The translations under genes and the position numbers were made by a program. The notes under the pieces are model-generated. The model was not told the DNA's origin and ran no database searches. It was given only the letters and a program-made list of their open reading frames with translations. Below, in pieces: positions 17,736 through 27,323 of a stretch of 64,000 nucleotides of DNA. Position 1 is the first letter of the stretch; each line of letters begins with the position of its first letter. The stretch is from Desulfocapsa sp050291935 (GTDB taxonomy: Bacteria > Desulfobacterota > Desulfobulbia > Desulfobulbales > Desulfocapsaceae), in assembly GCA_050291935.1 (NCBI GenBank), contig JBNKKR010000014.1:15808-79807 (forward strand), given 5' to 3'.

Positions 17736-18335
17736 ATGAAAGCAGCTGACAAACATTCTAAGATCATCAGTGCCGCGACCAAAGTCTTTGCCAAAAAAGG
17801 CTTTTTCAATGCCAGAATATCAGATATTGCCAAAGAGGCAAAGGTTGCAGATGGAACTATTTATCTCTATTTCAACAATAAATTCGATATTTTAATTTCT
17901 GTTTTTGAAGCCGAAATTGGCAACCTTATCACTCAGGTTAAAAAACTTTTAGCAGAAGAAAATGATCCTAAGAAGATGCTGGAAATTTTTGCGACAAAGC
18001 ATTTGAGCGTGATGAAACGTAATAAAAATCTTGCTGAAGTGATTCAGATAGAGCTACGCCAAAGCGCCAAACTTATAAAAGATTATCGCAATAACAAATT
18101 CAAAGAGTATGTGAATATCATTTCTTCCATCATAAAAATGGGGCAAGAACAGGGAATTTATCGTAAATCAATAAAACCCGGTTTAGCAAAACGTGCTTTT
18201 TTTGGGGCCCTTGATGAAATTTCCCGGGTGTGGACGGTTACCAACACCACTCAATACACCCTTGATGAGACTACAAAACAAATTTTGGAAATATTCCTTT
18301 GCGGAATACTGGAACAAGGATATCAAAACGAGTAA
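17736..18335 (+). CDS. FadR(YsiA)-like TetR family acyl-CoA-responsive repressor
   Basis: 199 residues. The TetR helix-turn-helix (residues 8-52) includes ISDIAKEAKVADGTIYLYF, and the following NKFDILISVFE, IQIELRQSAKLI and FFGALDEISRVW match the pattern of the Bacillus FadR protein that represses fatty-acid degradation and is released by long-chain acyl-CoA. The upstream dyad operator supports this reading. Likely cytoplasmic dimer that autoregulates. A second operator-like site before the FeS-cytochrome-NrfD genes at 38698 suggests that it also controls electron transfer from acyl-CoA oxidation. Ligand is inferred from similarity. Confidence 0.82.
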   Translation: MKAADKHSKIISAATKVFAKKGFFNARISDIAKEAKVADGTIYLYFNNKFDILISVFEAEIGNLITQVKKLLAEENDPKKMLEIFATKHLSVMKRNKNLAEVIQIELRQSAKLIKDYRNNKFKEYVNIISSIIKMGQEQGIYRKSIKPGLAKRAFFGALDEISRVWTVTNTTQYTLDETTKQILEIFLCGILEQGYQNE

Positions 18336-18371
18336 AGCTGAGTTGAGCAGCTTGTCTGCTCGTACGAAACT
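18334..18371. repeat. Left inverted repeat flanking greA
   Basis: Starts AAAGCTGAGTTGAGCAGC and contains the perfect hairpin GAGCAG-CTTGT-CTGCTC. It matches, in opposite orientation, the sequence at 18983-19020 at all but about five positions, so the two copies bracket greA. A shorter third copy is at 25091-25120. The left copy overlaps the tetR stop codon and may serve as its terminator. Confidence 0.65.
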
Positions 18372-18416
18372 TACACCACTCAAGGTGGTACTGGAAAGAG
18401 TGCCCTGGCGGTATAA

Positions 18417-18459
18417 GCCGTCTTTATCCTTTCTCTTTGGTTAAGAGAAGGAAGACGGC
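18417..18459 (-). terminator. Hairpin across the greA stop codon
   Basis: GCCGTCTT (18417-18424) pairs with AAGACGGC (18452-18459), and TTCTCTT (18431-18437) with AAGAGAA (18443-18449). The greA stop codon (18441-18443) is in the loop region. There is no T tract, so it may protect the 3' end or be a Rho-assisted terminator rather than an intrinsic one. Confidence 0.5.
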
Positions 18460-18926
18460 GCAATAGAAACAACCTCAAATTCCCTGCTTCCACCAGGAGT
18501 CTTCGCCACCACCTCGTCCCCCTCTTCCTTTCCAAGCATCGACTTACCAAGGGGGGAAAATACGGAAATTGAACCTTTCTTTACATCTGCCTCTTCAGGA
18601 CCGAGCAATTGATACTTTACTTCTTCATCCGTATCTAAATCCAATAATTCAACCACTGTGCCAAAAACCACACGATCACAGTTAACCTGAGTACAATCGA
18701 TCACCTCCGCACGACCCAGCTTATCCTTCAGCTCCATTATACGCCCTTCGATCATACCTTGCCGCTCCTTTGCAGCATGATACTCGGCATTTTCTTTTAA
18801 GTCGCCGTGTTCTCTGGCCGTTGCAATGGCCTTTACTACTGTGTGACGCTCAACACGCTCAAGATTGTGTAACTCGTCTTTTAATGCTAAATGTCCTTTC
18901 TCAGACATTGGTATACGCTCAACCAT
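18441..18926 (-). CDS. greA: Transcript cleavage factor GreA
   Basis: 161 residues. The N-terminal coiled coil has ATAREHGDLKENAEYHAAKE with the conserved Asp/Glu tip that reaches the RNA polymerase active site; the C-terminal FKBP-like domain includes ISVFSPLGKSMLGKEEGDEV. GreA rescues backtracked polymerase by stimulating RNA cleavage. GGGAGGAG lies just before the ATG. The gene is bracketed by inverted copies of a 38-base repeat and may be its own transcription unit downstream of the large TPR gene. Confidence 0.93.
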   Translation of the reverse strand: MVERIPMSEKGHLALKDELHNLERVERHTVVKAIATAREHGDLKENAEYHAAKERQGMIEGRIMELKDKLGRAEVIDCTQVNCDRVVFGTVVELLDLDTDEEVKYQLLGPEEADVKKGSISVFSPLGKSMLGKEEGDEVVAKTPGGSREFEVVSIAPSSFS

Positions 18927-18982
18927 TTACTCCTCCCAAAAACCCCTTATGAACAACTCGAAACAGGGGTAGCAATTTCATA

Positions 18983-19020
18983 CGTTTCGTATGAGCAGGC
19001 AAGCTGCTCTCCTCAGCTTT
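18983..19020. repeat. Right inverted repeat flanking greA
   Basis: The reverse complement begins AAAGCTGAGGAGAGCAGC and carries GAGCAG-CTTGC-CTGCTC, matching the copy at 18334-18371. It ends at the last codons of the large TPR gene on the minus strand and could form a terminator hairpin for it. Confidence 0.65.
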
Positions 19021-22000
19021 ACCAACGATAAATAAGGGAAAGATTGGAATGCAGTTCCTTATAATCGGACCCTAAGAAATATTCGAAGCTGCTATTTAAT
19101 AGGAAATGACGACTCATTTCAAGGAAAAACTCGGCTTTGAATTGATGATTATCGTATCCACCCTCTTCATAACCAAATGTATAGTTTAAACTGTAATAAC
19201 TCGGTGCTCCCCTTCCTAAAATATCGTCGGTAAGTTGATGTTCAAAAAGAAGACTCACCGAGTGCAACCAATATTCTTTTTGAATCCAATAAGGATGGTC
19301 ACCTGCCACATAGTTATTATTTATCGCAAACTCCCTTTTTTTATTCGCCTCATTTGAATGGGAGAGTTCATATTCGTAACGAAGCTGTAATAACAGCGGC
19401 TCATGATTAAGTATATAAGAAGACCAAAGATTATATTTATTTTGATAATTTGAATCAGAATACCCGGTATAGGCATATTTCCAACCTGCAAAAAAACGGG
19501 TCAGAAGATCGAGTTGTACGCCTCCTTCATATTTGGTGGCGTAAATTCCTTCCTGCAGAGATTCAATGGTATCATCAACCACATCCTGGGAAAGATCAAA
19601 ATAGCCTTTTACCGTATCCCCAAGTTTCCCATTGAGCTGTACCTCATACAGAAAAATTGTTTTTTCCGTATCTTCTCCATCATCAATTCCAACTCGCGCT
19701 AAAAAATCAAAATCATATTGCGGACTCCAATGGTATTCACTTTGAACACGATTTCGCCAAAGATCGAAACGTTCGTCATAGGACTCATCAAAGAGCTTGT
19801 GGTAAGTAAATGTGATTTGATGCTCCAGGGTCGGCATCCACCAAAAATCAACACCGGCTCCTTGTTGTTTGATATCAAAATAGCCATCATGGCCATCTTT
19901 CTTCATTTGTTCATAAAAGAGACTAAGCCTGGGTTTTCTTTTTAGCTTGTTTCGCTGCATAGCCTGGTCAAGATAAGGATATCCGGGACTCTCTTCCTGC
20001 ATTATTTCATAAAGTGCTGCTTCTCTCCCCAGCAACCCAAGGCGACTATAAATACCAGCAAGATCATACAGACTTTCCATTGAAGGATTATTGTGCAGCA
20101 TCTTTTGATACTCTTTCATTGCCTGGTAATAATTTCCTTCATCCATTTCTTGCCGAACCGACAACTCTTCCTGAATAAAATTTTGCCATCTATATTCTGC
20201 GTAATAATCGGTTACAATACGACTTATTGATTTATTTTTATTGTCTTTTATGAAAAACGGTTCCATTACAAAATCTAAACGATCAGGTTCCGCGGGTTGG
20301 GTAAAGGTAAGACGATTTAATACAGTCCGCTTAGGTGCGGGGATCTGTAGGACAATGTTTTGTTCTGCAATTGCTTCTGCAAACTGTTCGTCCACAGGAT
20401 CTGCCAGTAAACTGGAATAGACTGTTCGTGCTTTAAGATGACTGTTCTCTGCCCAAAACGACCTTGCCAGCAAAAGCCTTGCTGTTTTAGACAGTTCCTC
20501 CAGTGGAATATCCCCATAGGCAGTGATAATATCGTCAAATTTTGCAATTTTAAATTGGATTTTCAACAATCGTTCCCGGAAAAAATCTTCACCTGGAAAT
20601 CGTTTGCTTAGCTCGCTATAAATGACAAGTGCTTCCCGATCCTTCCCCAATGATTGAAGAATGTTAGCTTTCAGAATTTTTGCACCCACCGCTGAGGGAT
20701 ATTGTTGTAAATATTTCTCTATGTTTCGGAGTGCTTTTGTGTTTTCACCATACTTATTAAATTGCCTGGCCCGAATAAGATTTGAAAGGCTTGTGGCATG
20801 GGATAAGATCGTTGGGTGAATTCTGCCAACATTTTTCTCAATGAGCTCGTATAAGAGATATTCTTCAGGTTGTAGTTTTGTTACCGTTTTAATAGTTTCA
20901 AGTGCTTCTGAATATTCTCTATTTTTAAACAAAAACTCAGCAAGAACTACTTTTACCGAGTCTTCCAGGGGATGACGCTGCAAAAATTCCTCTGCCAATT
21001 CAACCGCAAGATCCCCATGTCCGGATGAAAATAAAATCCTTTCTTTTTCGATAAAAAGATCGCGGGTCTCAGAAGAGAAGGTTGTGCCGGAATGAGTGGT
21101 GGTATCTGTTCGCAGTTCATGCCATTTCCACGCATTATTCCAGTCTTTTGCTTCGATACTGTTTTTAACCAGTTCCGATAGATATTTTTCTTGGTTATGA
21201 CCCTTTATAAACAGATATCGATACTTCTGCTCGGCAGTGAAATAATGTTCTTTTTCCCTTTCTATATGGGCGATATATTCTTGAATGATTTGTTGGAGGA
21301 AACTATTTCCCGGAACCATTTTAAAAAAACGTAAATAAAATCTATTTGCCTTTGATAGCAGTCCATTTTCAAATAGGATCTGCCCGTATAGCAGTCGTAC
21401 CTGATTTAATAGTTGTTCACTCTTATTTGTTCTCTCCACACGGCTATATATATGGTCAAGTTGCGCTATATTGCCTATGGTCCCGGCAAGTTTCATCATA
21501 TGCAAGATTGTTTCAAGATCATTTTCACCGGAATCTAAAAGTAAAACATAGTAGTTCAACGCACAAGTTAGCTCTTCTGCAATTTCACAAAGTTTTGCCC
21601 GCAAGAAATAGTAAACAATTCCTTTTTTTCTGTTCTCATCAAGGGAATCTAAAACAGTACGAGTTGCTTCATAGTCGTGCATTGCAAAAGTAAGCTGGGC
21701 CAATTGGATGATAACTTTCTGATCACCTGGATTGTGGAGATGTATTATTTCGAGCACCTCCCTAAGCTCTTTGCTTTTCCCAAGTTCTTTTAGCTGGGAG
21801 GCCATGGAATAATAAACGGCCAACCGGTCAGGGATCACCTTTGCAAGATCCCGCCATAAATTCCAGGCCCCTTCATTTTCCACAATGGTTAAAAGGTCAT
21901 TGGCCAGAATTGCCTGGATGCGTGCAATTTCTTTCTCAACACCGTCATTTGCCGGGATACGTTTTCGATATTCATCATAATAATAGAGGGCCTTGTCCGG

Positions 22001-22924
22001 TCGTCCCTTTGCATATAAATAAAGTTTTCCGGTCTCTAAAAATATGTCTGGATTTTCATCACCACGGGCAATAAGGACCAATAGGTGGGGTAAAGCCCTG
22101 ACACGTTCCTTGCTTTTTAAATAAAAATCGGCAAGTTTTTGGTGATAGGGCAGATAATAGGTATGGAAATGAAGATATCCCAGCCAACATCTCTCCGCCA
22201 TGACATAATTTTTGGCCTGGGCAAAAAGCGGTTCGCTCTCAAAATAATCCGTATCTTTTGGTGTAAACTCGCCGAGCAAGGTCGTATAATATGCCATGGC
22301 TTTGCTACTATGGCCTAATTTTGCACTGTATTGCGCCAGTTCACGGATATTCTGTTCTTCGTGGGGAACAAGCAGATATAACTGCTCCATCAAAGGATAT
22401 GCAAGTTGCCAACGACTCTGTTGCTGCAGCGCCTCAATTTGTCCTCGAAGTGCAGTGATGGCATGTTCCCCATTGGGATCTGAGACATATACCTGGCCAA
22501 GGTACGTTGCGGCACGGTTGTACTGTTTAAGCTGTACCAGTACCTGTCCTGCATAAAAGAGGTATTCTGTTGAACGGGGATTTATTTCAAGGAGGTGTTG
22601 CAGGGTAGTTTCCGCTACTTTCCACTGCTCAGCATCAATTAGCACCAAAGCATATTCTCGCAAAGCCTCTTCAATATCAGGCTTTTGCTCTAGCATTCTT
22701 TGATAGAAAATGACAGCACCAGTCGTATCGCCCTTAGCTACTGCCGACCTCGCCTGCTCCCAGAGCTTCATCCAGACCGGTTGTTGCTGCTCACCTTTTA
22801 TTACAAGCCTTCGGACAGCATCTGTCTGTTGATCCTGAAGGCCTTCTTCTGCGTAAACACCTATGGGAAATAAAGAAGAGAATACGAACAAAAGTACAAT
22901 ACAAAATCGTATTTGACGGACCAT
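19019..22924 (-). CDS. Giant TPR protein with C-terminal outer-membrane beta-barrel
   Basis: 1301 residues with a signal peptide (FCIVLLFVFSSLFPIGVYA). Residues 40-1030 consist of TPR-like helical repeats (e.g. MLEQKPDIEEALREYALVLI, LEINPRSTEYLFYAGQVLVQ). From about 1040 to the end there are alternating beta strands rich in Tyr/Trp/Phe, ending in NLSLIYRW with a terminal aromatic residue, as in outer-membrane barrels. This TPR-superhelix plus barrel layout is that of exopolysaccharide exporters such as BcsC, PgaA and PelB. Its ATG follows the DegT stop immediately. I recognise the architecture, not a specific family; no synthase or deacetylase gene is nearby. Confidence 0.72.
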   Translation of the reverse strand: MVRQIRFCIVLLFVFSSLFPIGVYAEEGLQDQQTDAVRRLVIKGEQQQPVWMKLWEQARSAVAKGDTTGAVIFYQRMLEQKPDIEEALREYALVLIDAEQWKVAETTLQHLLEINPRSTEYLFYAGQVLVQLKQYNRAATYLGQVYVSDPNGEHAITALRGQIEALQQQSRWQLAYPLMEQLYLLVPHEEQNIRELAQYSAKLGHSSKAMAYYTTLLGEFTPKDTDYFESEPLFAQAKNYVMAERCWLGYLHFHTYYLPYHQKLADFYLKSKERVRALPHLLVLIARGDENPDIFLETGKLYLYAKGRPDKALYYYDEYRKRIPANDGVEKEIARIQAILANDLLTIVENEGAWNLWRDLAKVIPDRLAVYYSMASQLKELGKSKELREVLEIIHLHNPGDQKVIIQLAQLTFAMHDYEATRTVLDSLDENRKKGIVYYFLRAKLCEIAEELTCALNYYVLLLDSGENDLETILHMMKLAGTIGNIAQLDHIYSRVERTNKSEQLLNQVRLLYGQILFENGLLSKANRFYLRFFKMVPGNSFLQQIIQEYIAHIEREKEHYFTAEQKYRYLFIKGHNQEKYLSELVKNSIEAKDWNNAWKWHELRTDTTTHSGTTFSSETRDLFIEKERILFSSGHGDLAVELAEEFLQRHPLEDSVKVVLAEFLFKNREYSEALETIKTVTKLQPEEYLLYELIEKNVGRIHPTILSHATSLSNLIRARQFNKYGENTKALRNIEKYLQQYPSAVGAKILKANILQSLGKDREALVIYSELSKRFPGEDFFRERLLKIQFKIAKFDDIITAYGDIPLEELSKTARLLLARSFWAENSHLKARTVYSSLLADPVDEQFAEAIAEQNIVLQIPAPKRTVLNRLTFTQPAEPDRLDFVMEPFFIKDNKNKSISRIVTDYYAEYRWQNFIQEELSVRQEMDEGNYYQAMKEYQKMLHNNPSMESLYDLAGIYSRLGLLGREAALYEIMQEESPGYPYLDQAMQRNKLKRKPRLSLFYEQMKKDGHDGYFDIKQQGAGVDFWWMPTLEHQITFTYHKLFDESYDERFDLWRNRVQSEYHWSPQYDFDFLARVGIDDGEDTEKTIFLYEVQLNGKLGDTVKGYFDLSQDVVDDTIESLQEGIYATKYEGGVQLDLLTRFFAGWKYAYTGYSDSNYQNKYNLWSSYILNHEPLLLQLRYEYELSHSNEANKKREFAINNNYVAGDHPYWIQKEYWLHSVSLLFEHQLTDDILGRGAPSYYSLNYTFGYEEGGYDNHQFKAEFFLEMSRHFLLNSSFEYFLGSDYKELHSNLSLIYRW

Positions 22925-24097
22925 TTATCCAAAAAATTCTGTGATGGTTTTTACGACATATTCCTGCATCTCTTTGGTAAGTTCTGAATAAATGGGTAAG
23001 GCAACTGTGCTTTTTGCCGCCTGCTCAGCATAATCCATTGTGGCTGTGCTAATAGTATCCGCTATACATTCTTGTTCATGGAGACACAATGGATAATAGA
23101 TCTCACAGCCGATATCCGCATCGCGCAAGTGGTCAATCAATTCATCACGTTTTACAACTTCTATGACATATTGATTAAATATATGGTAGTTATTTGAACC
23201 ATTAGCCTTTTCTGCCTGCTGTTTATACACAGCTTTTGGAGTCTTTATATATCCCTTTTCCACCAATCCACTTTCGCTAAACAGAGTGGTATAGTAGTCA
23301 GCGTTTTCTCTTCTACCCAAATGCCACGATTCAAGATGGGGTAATTTTATGCGTAACACCACAGCTTGAATTGGATCCAGACGAAAATTTCCGCCAACTT
23401 CTGAATGATAGTATTTGGGTTGTGCACCATGATTACGCAACCTTCTCACCCTCGCAGCAAACTCTTTATCATTGGAAACAACCATTCCGCCATCGCCAAT
23501 AGCTCCAAGATTTTTGCTTGGAAAGAAAGAAAAACACCCACAAATTCCCAAGGAGCCGGCTTTTTTCCATGTTCCATTACTCAATGGATATTCGGCGCCG
23601 ATGGCCTGGGCAGCATCTTCAATGACAGGAATGGAATATTGTTTGGCAAGCCGTAAAATAGGTTCCATATCGGCGCACTGCCCATAGAGATGGACCGGTA
23701 TTATCGCCTTGATAGCGCCACTGGTATCCGCCTCAATGATCTTGCCCAATTTTTGGGGATCGATATTGTAGGAAACGGGATCGATATCACAAAAAACGGG
23801 CTCAGCCCCCACCCGCAGGATTACTCCCATGGTCGCAAAAAATGAGTAGGGAGTAGTAATAACCTTATCTCCAGGACCAATCCCAAGCGCCATAAGGGAA
23901 ACAAGAAGCGCATCCGTCCCGCTTGAAACACCGACTGCTGCCGCCGTCCCACAATACGCTGCGACCTCTTCTTCAAGGGCCTCCACTTCCGGTCCCATGA
24001 TATAACGGGTGGAATCAACAACTTTTGTTACAGCCGCAACTATTTCGTCACGTAAGGGAGTAAGTTGACTACCAAGATCAAGCAATGGAATTTTCAT
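22925..24097 (-). CDS. DegT/DnrJ/EryC1/StrS sugar aminotransferase
   Basis: 390 residues of the PLP-dependent DegT family. GSQLTPLRDEI at the N-terminus, VGVSSGTDALL for cofactor phosphate binding, VIEDAAQAIGAEY with the PLP-stacking Asp, and CFSFFPSKNLGAIGDGGM with the PLP lysine are present; the C-terminal half has the GGNFRLDPIQAVVLRIKL dimer block. Such enzymes transfer an amino group to a nucleotide-linked keto sugar for cell-surface glycans. ATG overlaps the rpoH-like stop (ATGA) and the stop touches the TPR/barrel gene start, so this sugar enzyme and a putative glycan exporter are translated together. Confidence 0.88.
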   Translation of the reverse strand: MKIPLLDLGSQLTPLRDEIVAAVTKVVDSTRYIMGPEVEALEEEVAAYCGTAAAVGVSSGTDALLVSLMALGIGPGDKVITTPYSFFATMGVILRVGAEPVFCDIDPVSYNIDPQKLGKIIEADTSGAIKAIIPVHLYGQCADMEPILRLAKQYSIPVIEDAAQAIGAEYPLSNGTWKKAGSLGICGCFSFFPSKNLGAIGDGGMVVSNDKEFAARVRRLRNHGAQPKYYHSEVGGNFRLDPIQAVVLRIKLPHLESWHLGRRENADYYTTLFSESGLVEKGYIKTPKAVYKQQAEKANGSNNYHIFNQYVIEVVKRDELIDHLRDADIGCEIYYPLCLHEQECIADTISTATMDYAEQAAKSTVALPIYSELTKEMQEYVVKTITEFFG

Positions 24098-25062
24098 GAT
24101 TTTTGCACCATACGTTTACCGTCAAAAAAATCTACAATGTCGGGCATCTCCGCTTCGAGATATTTTTTCATTTTTTTCAATAAATTGACTTCAATTTGAC
24201 GAACCCGTTCCCTTGATATACCAAAACGATCCGCAATGTTTTGTAAAGTAAGCGGTTCATCGGTAAGTAATCGCTCTTCAAGAATCATTTTTTCTTTATC
24301 ATTAAGCTTTACCTTAAGCACCGCCAGAAGATCAGACAGGCTGTCTTTCATTTCGTCGCCTGCCACGATATCCTCAATTTCAGGGCCACCGGAGGGAATA
24401 TAGCTTTTCTGCTCATCTTCAGAATCTGAGCGTACCGGGCTCTCTAATGAAACATCCCATGAGTCCATGCGTTGGCTCATTTCAATTACTTCACTCTCTT
24501 TCACACTAAGCCGCTCTGCAAGGAGTTTTACTTCAGGTTTAAAACCTTGTGCCTCCAACAATTTTTTCTCTTTATTCAGGGAAAAAAAGAGTTTTCGCTG
24601 GGCTTGAGTCGTACCGATTTTTACCAAACGCCAGTTATCCATTATAAATTTCAAGATATAGGCCCGAATCCAGTACGCGGCGTAGTAGGAAAATTTAACA
24701 CCTCTGTAAGGATCAAATTTTTTCGTCGCCTGGACAAGCCCCACATTACCTTCCTGAATCAGGTCCATAAAATTTTGCATCCAATACTTTTGAAAATCCA
24801 TGGCAACTTTTACTACTAAACGCAAATTTGCAGAAACTAAACGATAAGCGGCCTCCTGATCTCCATTTTCCCTGAAACTAATAGCAAGCTCATCGGTTTC
24901 TTCACGGCTCAGCAATTCATACTGGCTTATCTCTTGGAGGTAACGATGTAAGGCAGGATTACTGGTGGTAGGTAAATTTTTATCATCTGGTAAAGCCACC
25001 AGCGGATTCACTTGCGACTCTGTCTCTGACGACGGTTTATGATCTGATTTTTCGACAGTCAT
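24094..25062 (-). CDS. rpoH: RpoH-like sigma factor (sigma-32 group)
   Basis: 322 residues. Region 2 contains LRLVVKVAMDFQKYWMQNFMDLIQEGN and FSYYAAYWIRAYILKFIM; immediately after comes GTTQAQRKLFFSLNKEK, corresponding to the RpoH box that is diagnostic of heat-shock sigma factors. Region 4 has LTLQNIADRFGISRERVRQIEVNLLKKMK. There is an acidic insert between regions 3 and 4. It would direct polymerase to stress promoters. Start ATG 25062 has GAGGAT just upstream. Co-translation with a sugar aminotransferase is unusual. Confidence 0.87.
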   Translation of the reverse strand: MTVEKSDHKPSSETESQVNPLVALPDDKNLPTTSNPALHRYLQEISQYELLSREETDELAISFRENGDQEAAYRLVSANLRLVVKVAMDFQKYWMQNFMDLIQEGNVGLVQATKKFDPYRGVKFSYYAAYWIRAYILKFIMDNWRLVKIGTTQAQRKLFFSLNKEKKLLEAQGFKPEVKLLAERLSVKESEVIEMSQRMDSWDVSLESPVRSDSEDEQKSYIPSGGPEIEDIVAGDEMKDSLSDLLAVLKVKLNDKEKMILEERLLTDEPLTLQNIADRFGISRERVRQIEVNLLKKMKKYLEAEMPDIVDFFDGKRMVQKS

Positions 25063-25414
25063 ATCCTCATATCTCTTAATCTTATATCCATTTTTCAGAC
25101 AAGCTGCTCAACGCAGTTTTATATGCAGAAGAAAGCAAACCTACATTATTACTCGTTATAAATAAATAGGCAATGACTATCTGAAAAACTGAATTTGCTC
25201 CCAGATTATTTAATTCATTATAATCAGCATATTATCGATACATAGGTTTTGATGATGCTTATTGCATTTCAAGACAACAATAAATACGATCATATCACTC
25301 TTTTTCCCCTTAACGCATAACTTATTCTATTTTATTGTGCCATTTTTTATGCTAAAAAGATGACCTCTACTTAGTCAGCAGTATGATTTCTTTTTGGGGA
25401 CCATATATACAAAC
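25063..25414. other. Divergent intergenic region rpoH / lepA
   Basis: 352 bases, AT-rich. It contains a partial copy of the greA-flanking repeat (25091-25120). Promoters for both divergent genes are expected here but I could not place convincing -35/-10 pairs. No gene seen. Confidence 0.5.
25091..25120. repeat. Third, partial copy of the greA-flanking repeat
   Basis: The reverse complement contains GTTGAGCAGCTTGTCTG, identical to the core of the copy at 18334-18371 over 17 bases, flanked by AAAA runs. It lies in the 5' region of the rpoH-like operon. Confidence 0.5.
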
Positions 25415-27208
25415 ATGAAAAATATACGTAATTTCTCTATTATAGCCCATATTGACCACGGCAAATCAACCCTTGCTGATCGCATGATACAACTCTGTCA
25501 ACAGGTCACTGATCGCGAATTTCATGATCAGTTACTCGACAACATGGATATAGAACGAGAGCGTGGTATAACCATCAAAAGCCAGACTATCTGTCTTCCC
25601 TACACTGCACAGGATGGTAATCAATACATCCTTAACCTGGTGGACACACCGGGTCATGTCGATTTTAGCTATGAGGTTTCAAGGGCTCTTAATTCCTGCG
25701 AAGGTGCCCTTCTTCTTATAGATGCAGCCCAGGGTGTTGAAGCGCAAACATTGGCCAACCTATACCTTGCCATGGAAAGTGAGCTTGAAGTTATTCCTGT
25801 AATCAACAAAATTGATTTACCCTCTGCTGAACCAGAGAAAGTAAGTCTTCAGATTGAAGAGGACTTAGGCCTTGAGGGTGAGCTTATTCAATATTGTTCT
25901 GCCAAAAACGGACAAGGGGTTGAAGGAATCCTTGAGGCCTTGGTCGCCCATATTCCACCACCAGAGGGTGATCATACACTTCCCTTGCAGGCACTTATTT
26001 TCGATGCCAATTATGATCCTTTTCGCGGGACAATTATTTCCATTCGTATAGTAAACGGTAGTGTAAAGGCAGGAGATATTATCCGTTTTATGTCCAATAA
26101 CGCCGAATACCGGGTGGAAGAAGTTGGCCTATTTAAGGTGAAACGCGAAAAAACAAAACAGTTGAGTGCTGGAAGTGTTGGTTATATCATTGCTGGAATT
26201 AAGACAGTGAGCGATACAAGCCCTGGGGACACTATCACCCTCGCGGATAACCCCTGTAAAGAAGCACTTGCCGGCTTTAAAGAGGTACAACAGGTTGTTT
26301 TTTCATCAATTTACCCAATCGTCAGTGATGAATATGAAAACCTGGCCACTGCCCTTGAGAAATTACAGCTCAATGATGCAGCGCTTACCTTTCAAAAAGA
26401 TTCATCCGCTGCCCTTGGTTTTGGATTTAGATGCGGCTTCCTTGGTCTTTTACATTTGGAAGTTATTCAAGAACGGCTTGAGCGAGAGTTTGATATCTCT
26501 TTGATCCTTACCGTCCCTTCGGTAAAATACACCTTTTACCTCAAGGATACAACCCTGCTGGAGGTGGATAATCCCGCTCATTTCCCTGATCCAATGCAGA
26601 TTGAGCGGATAGAAGAACCCTATATCAAAGCAAACATACTTATTCCAGAACGATATATGGGCGTTTTAATGACCCTTTGCATGGAGCGAAGAGCAGAAAA
26701 CACAAATTATCACTACCCCACTCCCGGACGCATTGAGTTCACCTGCGAACTCCCCTTAGCGGAAGTTATTTATGATTTTTACGACAAACTCAAATCCATA
26801 ACCCAAGGGTACGGCTCCTTTGATTATGAACTCCATGATTACCGAAAAAGTGATTTAGTCAAACTCGATATCCTGGTTAACGGTGAAATTGTGGATGCGC
26901 TCTCGCAACTTGTTCATCGTAATAACGCCAGAGCCAGGGGGCTTAATGCCTGTGAACGGCTTAAAGAAGAAATCCCAAGACAGATGTTTAAAATTGCCAT
27001 CCAGGCTGCCATCGGCGGCACCATCGTTGCCAGGACCAATATATCAGCACTTCGAAAAGATGTTACGGCTAAATGTTATGGCGGGGATATCACAAGAAAA
27101 CGAAAACTTCTGGAAAAACAAAAGGCTGGAAAAAAACGTATGAAAACTGTAGGTAACGTGGATATTCCGCAAAGTGCCTTTCTGGCTGTTTTAAAATCTG
27201 ACCAATAA
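25415..27208 (+). CDS. lepA: Elongation factor 4 (LepA) GTPase
   Basis: 597 residues. The G domain has IIAHIDHGKSTLADR (G1), ERGITIKSQT (G2), LVDTPGHVDFSYEV (G3) and VINKIDLP (G4). Domains II to V follow, ending in the LepA-specific C-terminal domain with GGDITRKRKLLEKQKAGKKRMK. LepA acts on ribosomes, promoting back-translocation or initiation quality. I use ATG 25415 because the conserved family N-terminus MKNIRNFSIIAHIDHGKST starts there; an upstream TTG at 25394 is unlikely. Confidence 0.95.
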   Translation: MKNIRNFSIIAHIDHGKSTLADRMIQLCQQVTDREFHDQLLDNMDIERERGITIKSQTICLPYTAQDGNQYILNLVDTPGHVDFSYEVSRALNSCEGALLLIDAAQGVEAQTLANLYLAMESELEVIPVINKIDLPSAEPEKVSLQIEEDLGLEGELIQYCSAKNGQGVEGILEALVAHIPPPEGDHTLPLQALIFDANYDPFRGTIISIRIVNGSVKAGDIIRFMSNNAEYRVEEVGLFKVKREKTKQLSAGSVGYIIAGIKTVSDTSPGDTITLADNPCKEALAGFKEVQQVVFSSIYPIVSDEYENLATALEKLQLNDAALTFQKDSSAALGFGFRCGFLGLLHLEVIQERLEREFDISLILTVPSVKYTFYLKDTTLLEVDNPAHFPDPMQIERIEEPYIKANILIPERYMGVLMTLCMERRAENTNYHYPTPGRIEFTCELPLAEVIYDFYDKLKSITQGYGSFDYELHDYRKSDLVKLDILVNGEIVDALSQLVHRNNARARGLNACERLKEEIPRQMFKIAIQAAIGGTIVARTNISALRKDVTAKCYGGDITRKRKLLEKQKAGKKRMKTVGNVDIPQSAFLAVLKSDQ

Positions 27209-27231
27209 TTTGTAAGCCTACGCACCTCAAA

Positions 27232-27266
27232 AAAAAGGGAAGATGATATACTCATCTTCCCTTTTT
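27232..27266. terminator. Bidirectional intrinsic terminator
   Basis: AAAAAGGGAAGATGA pairs perfectly with TCATCTTCCCTTTTT across the loop TATAC, with T tracts in both directions. It separates the convergent lepA and the two-CW protein gene. Confidence 0.9.
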
Positions 27267-27323
27267 CGTATGGACTTATTCAGCCAATTGATTCTGTCTC
27301 TTCTAACGCTATAAACTTACCTC

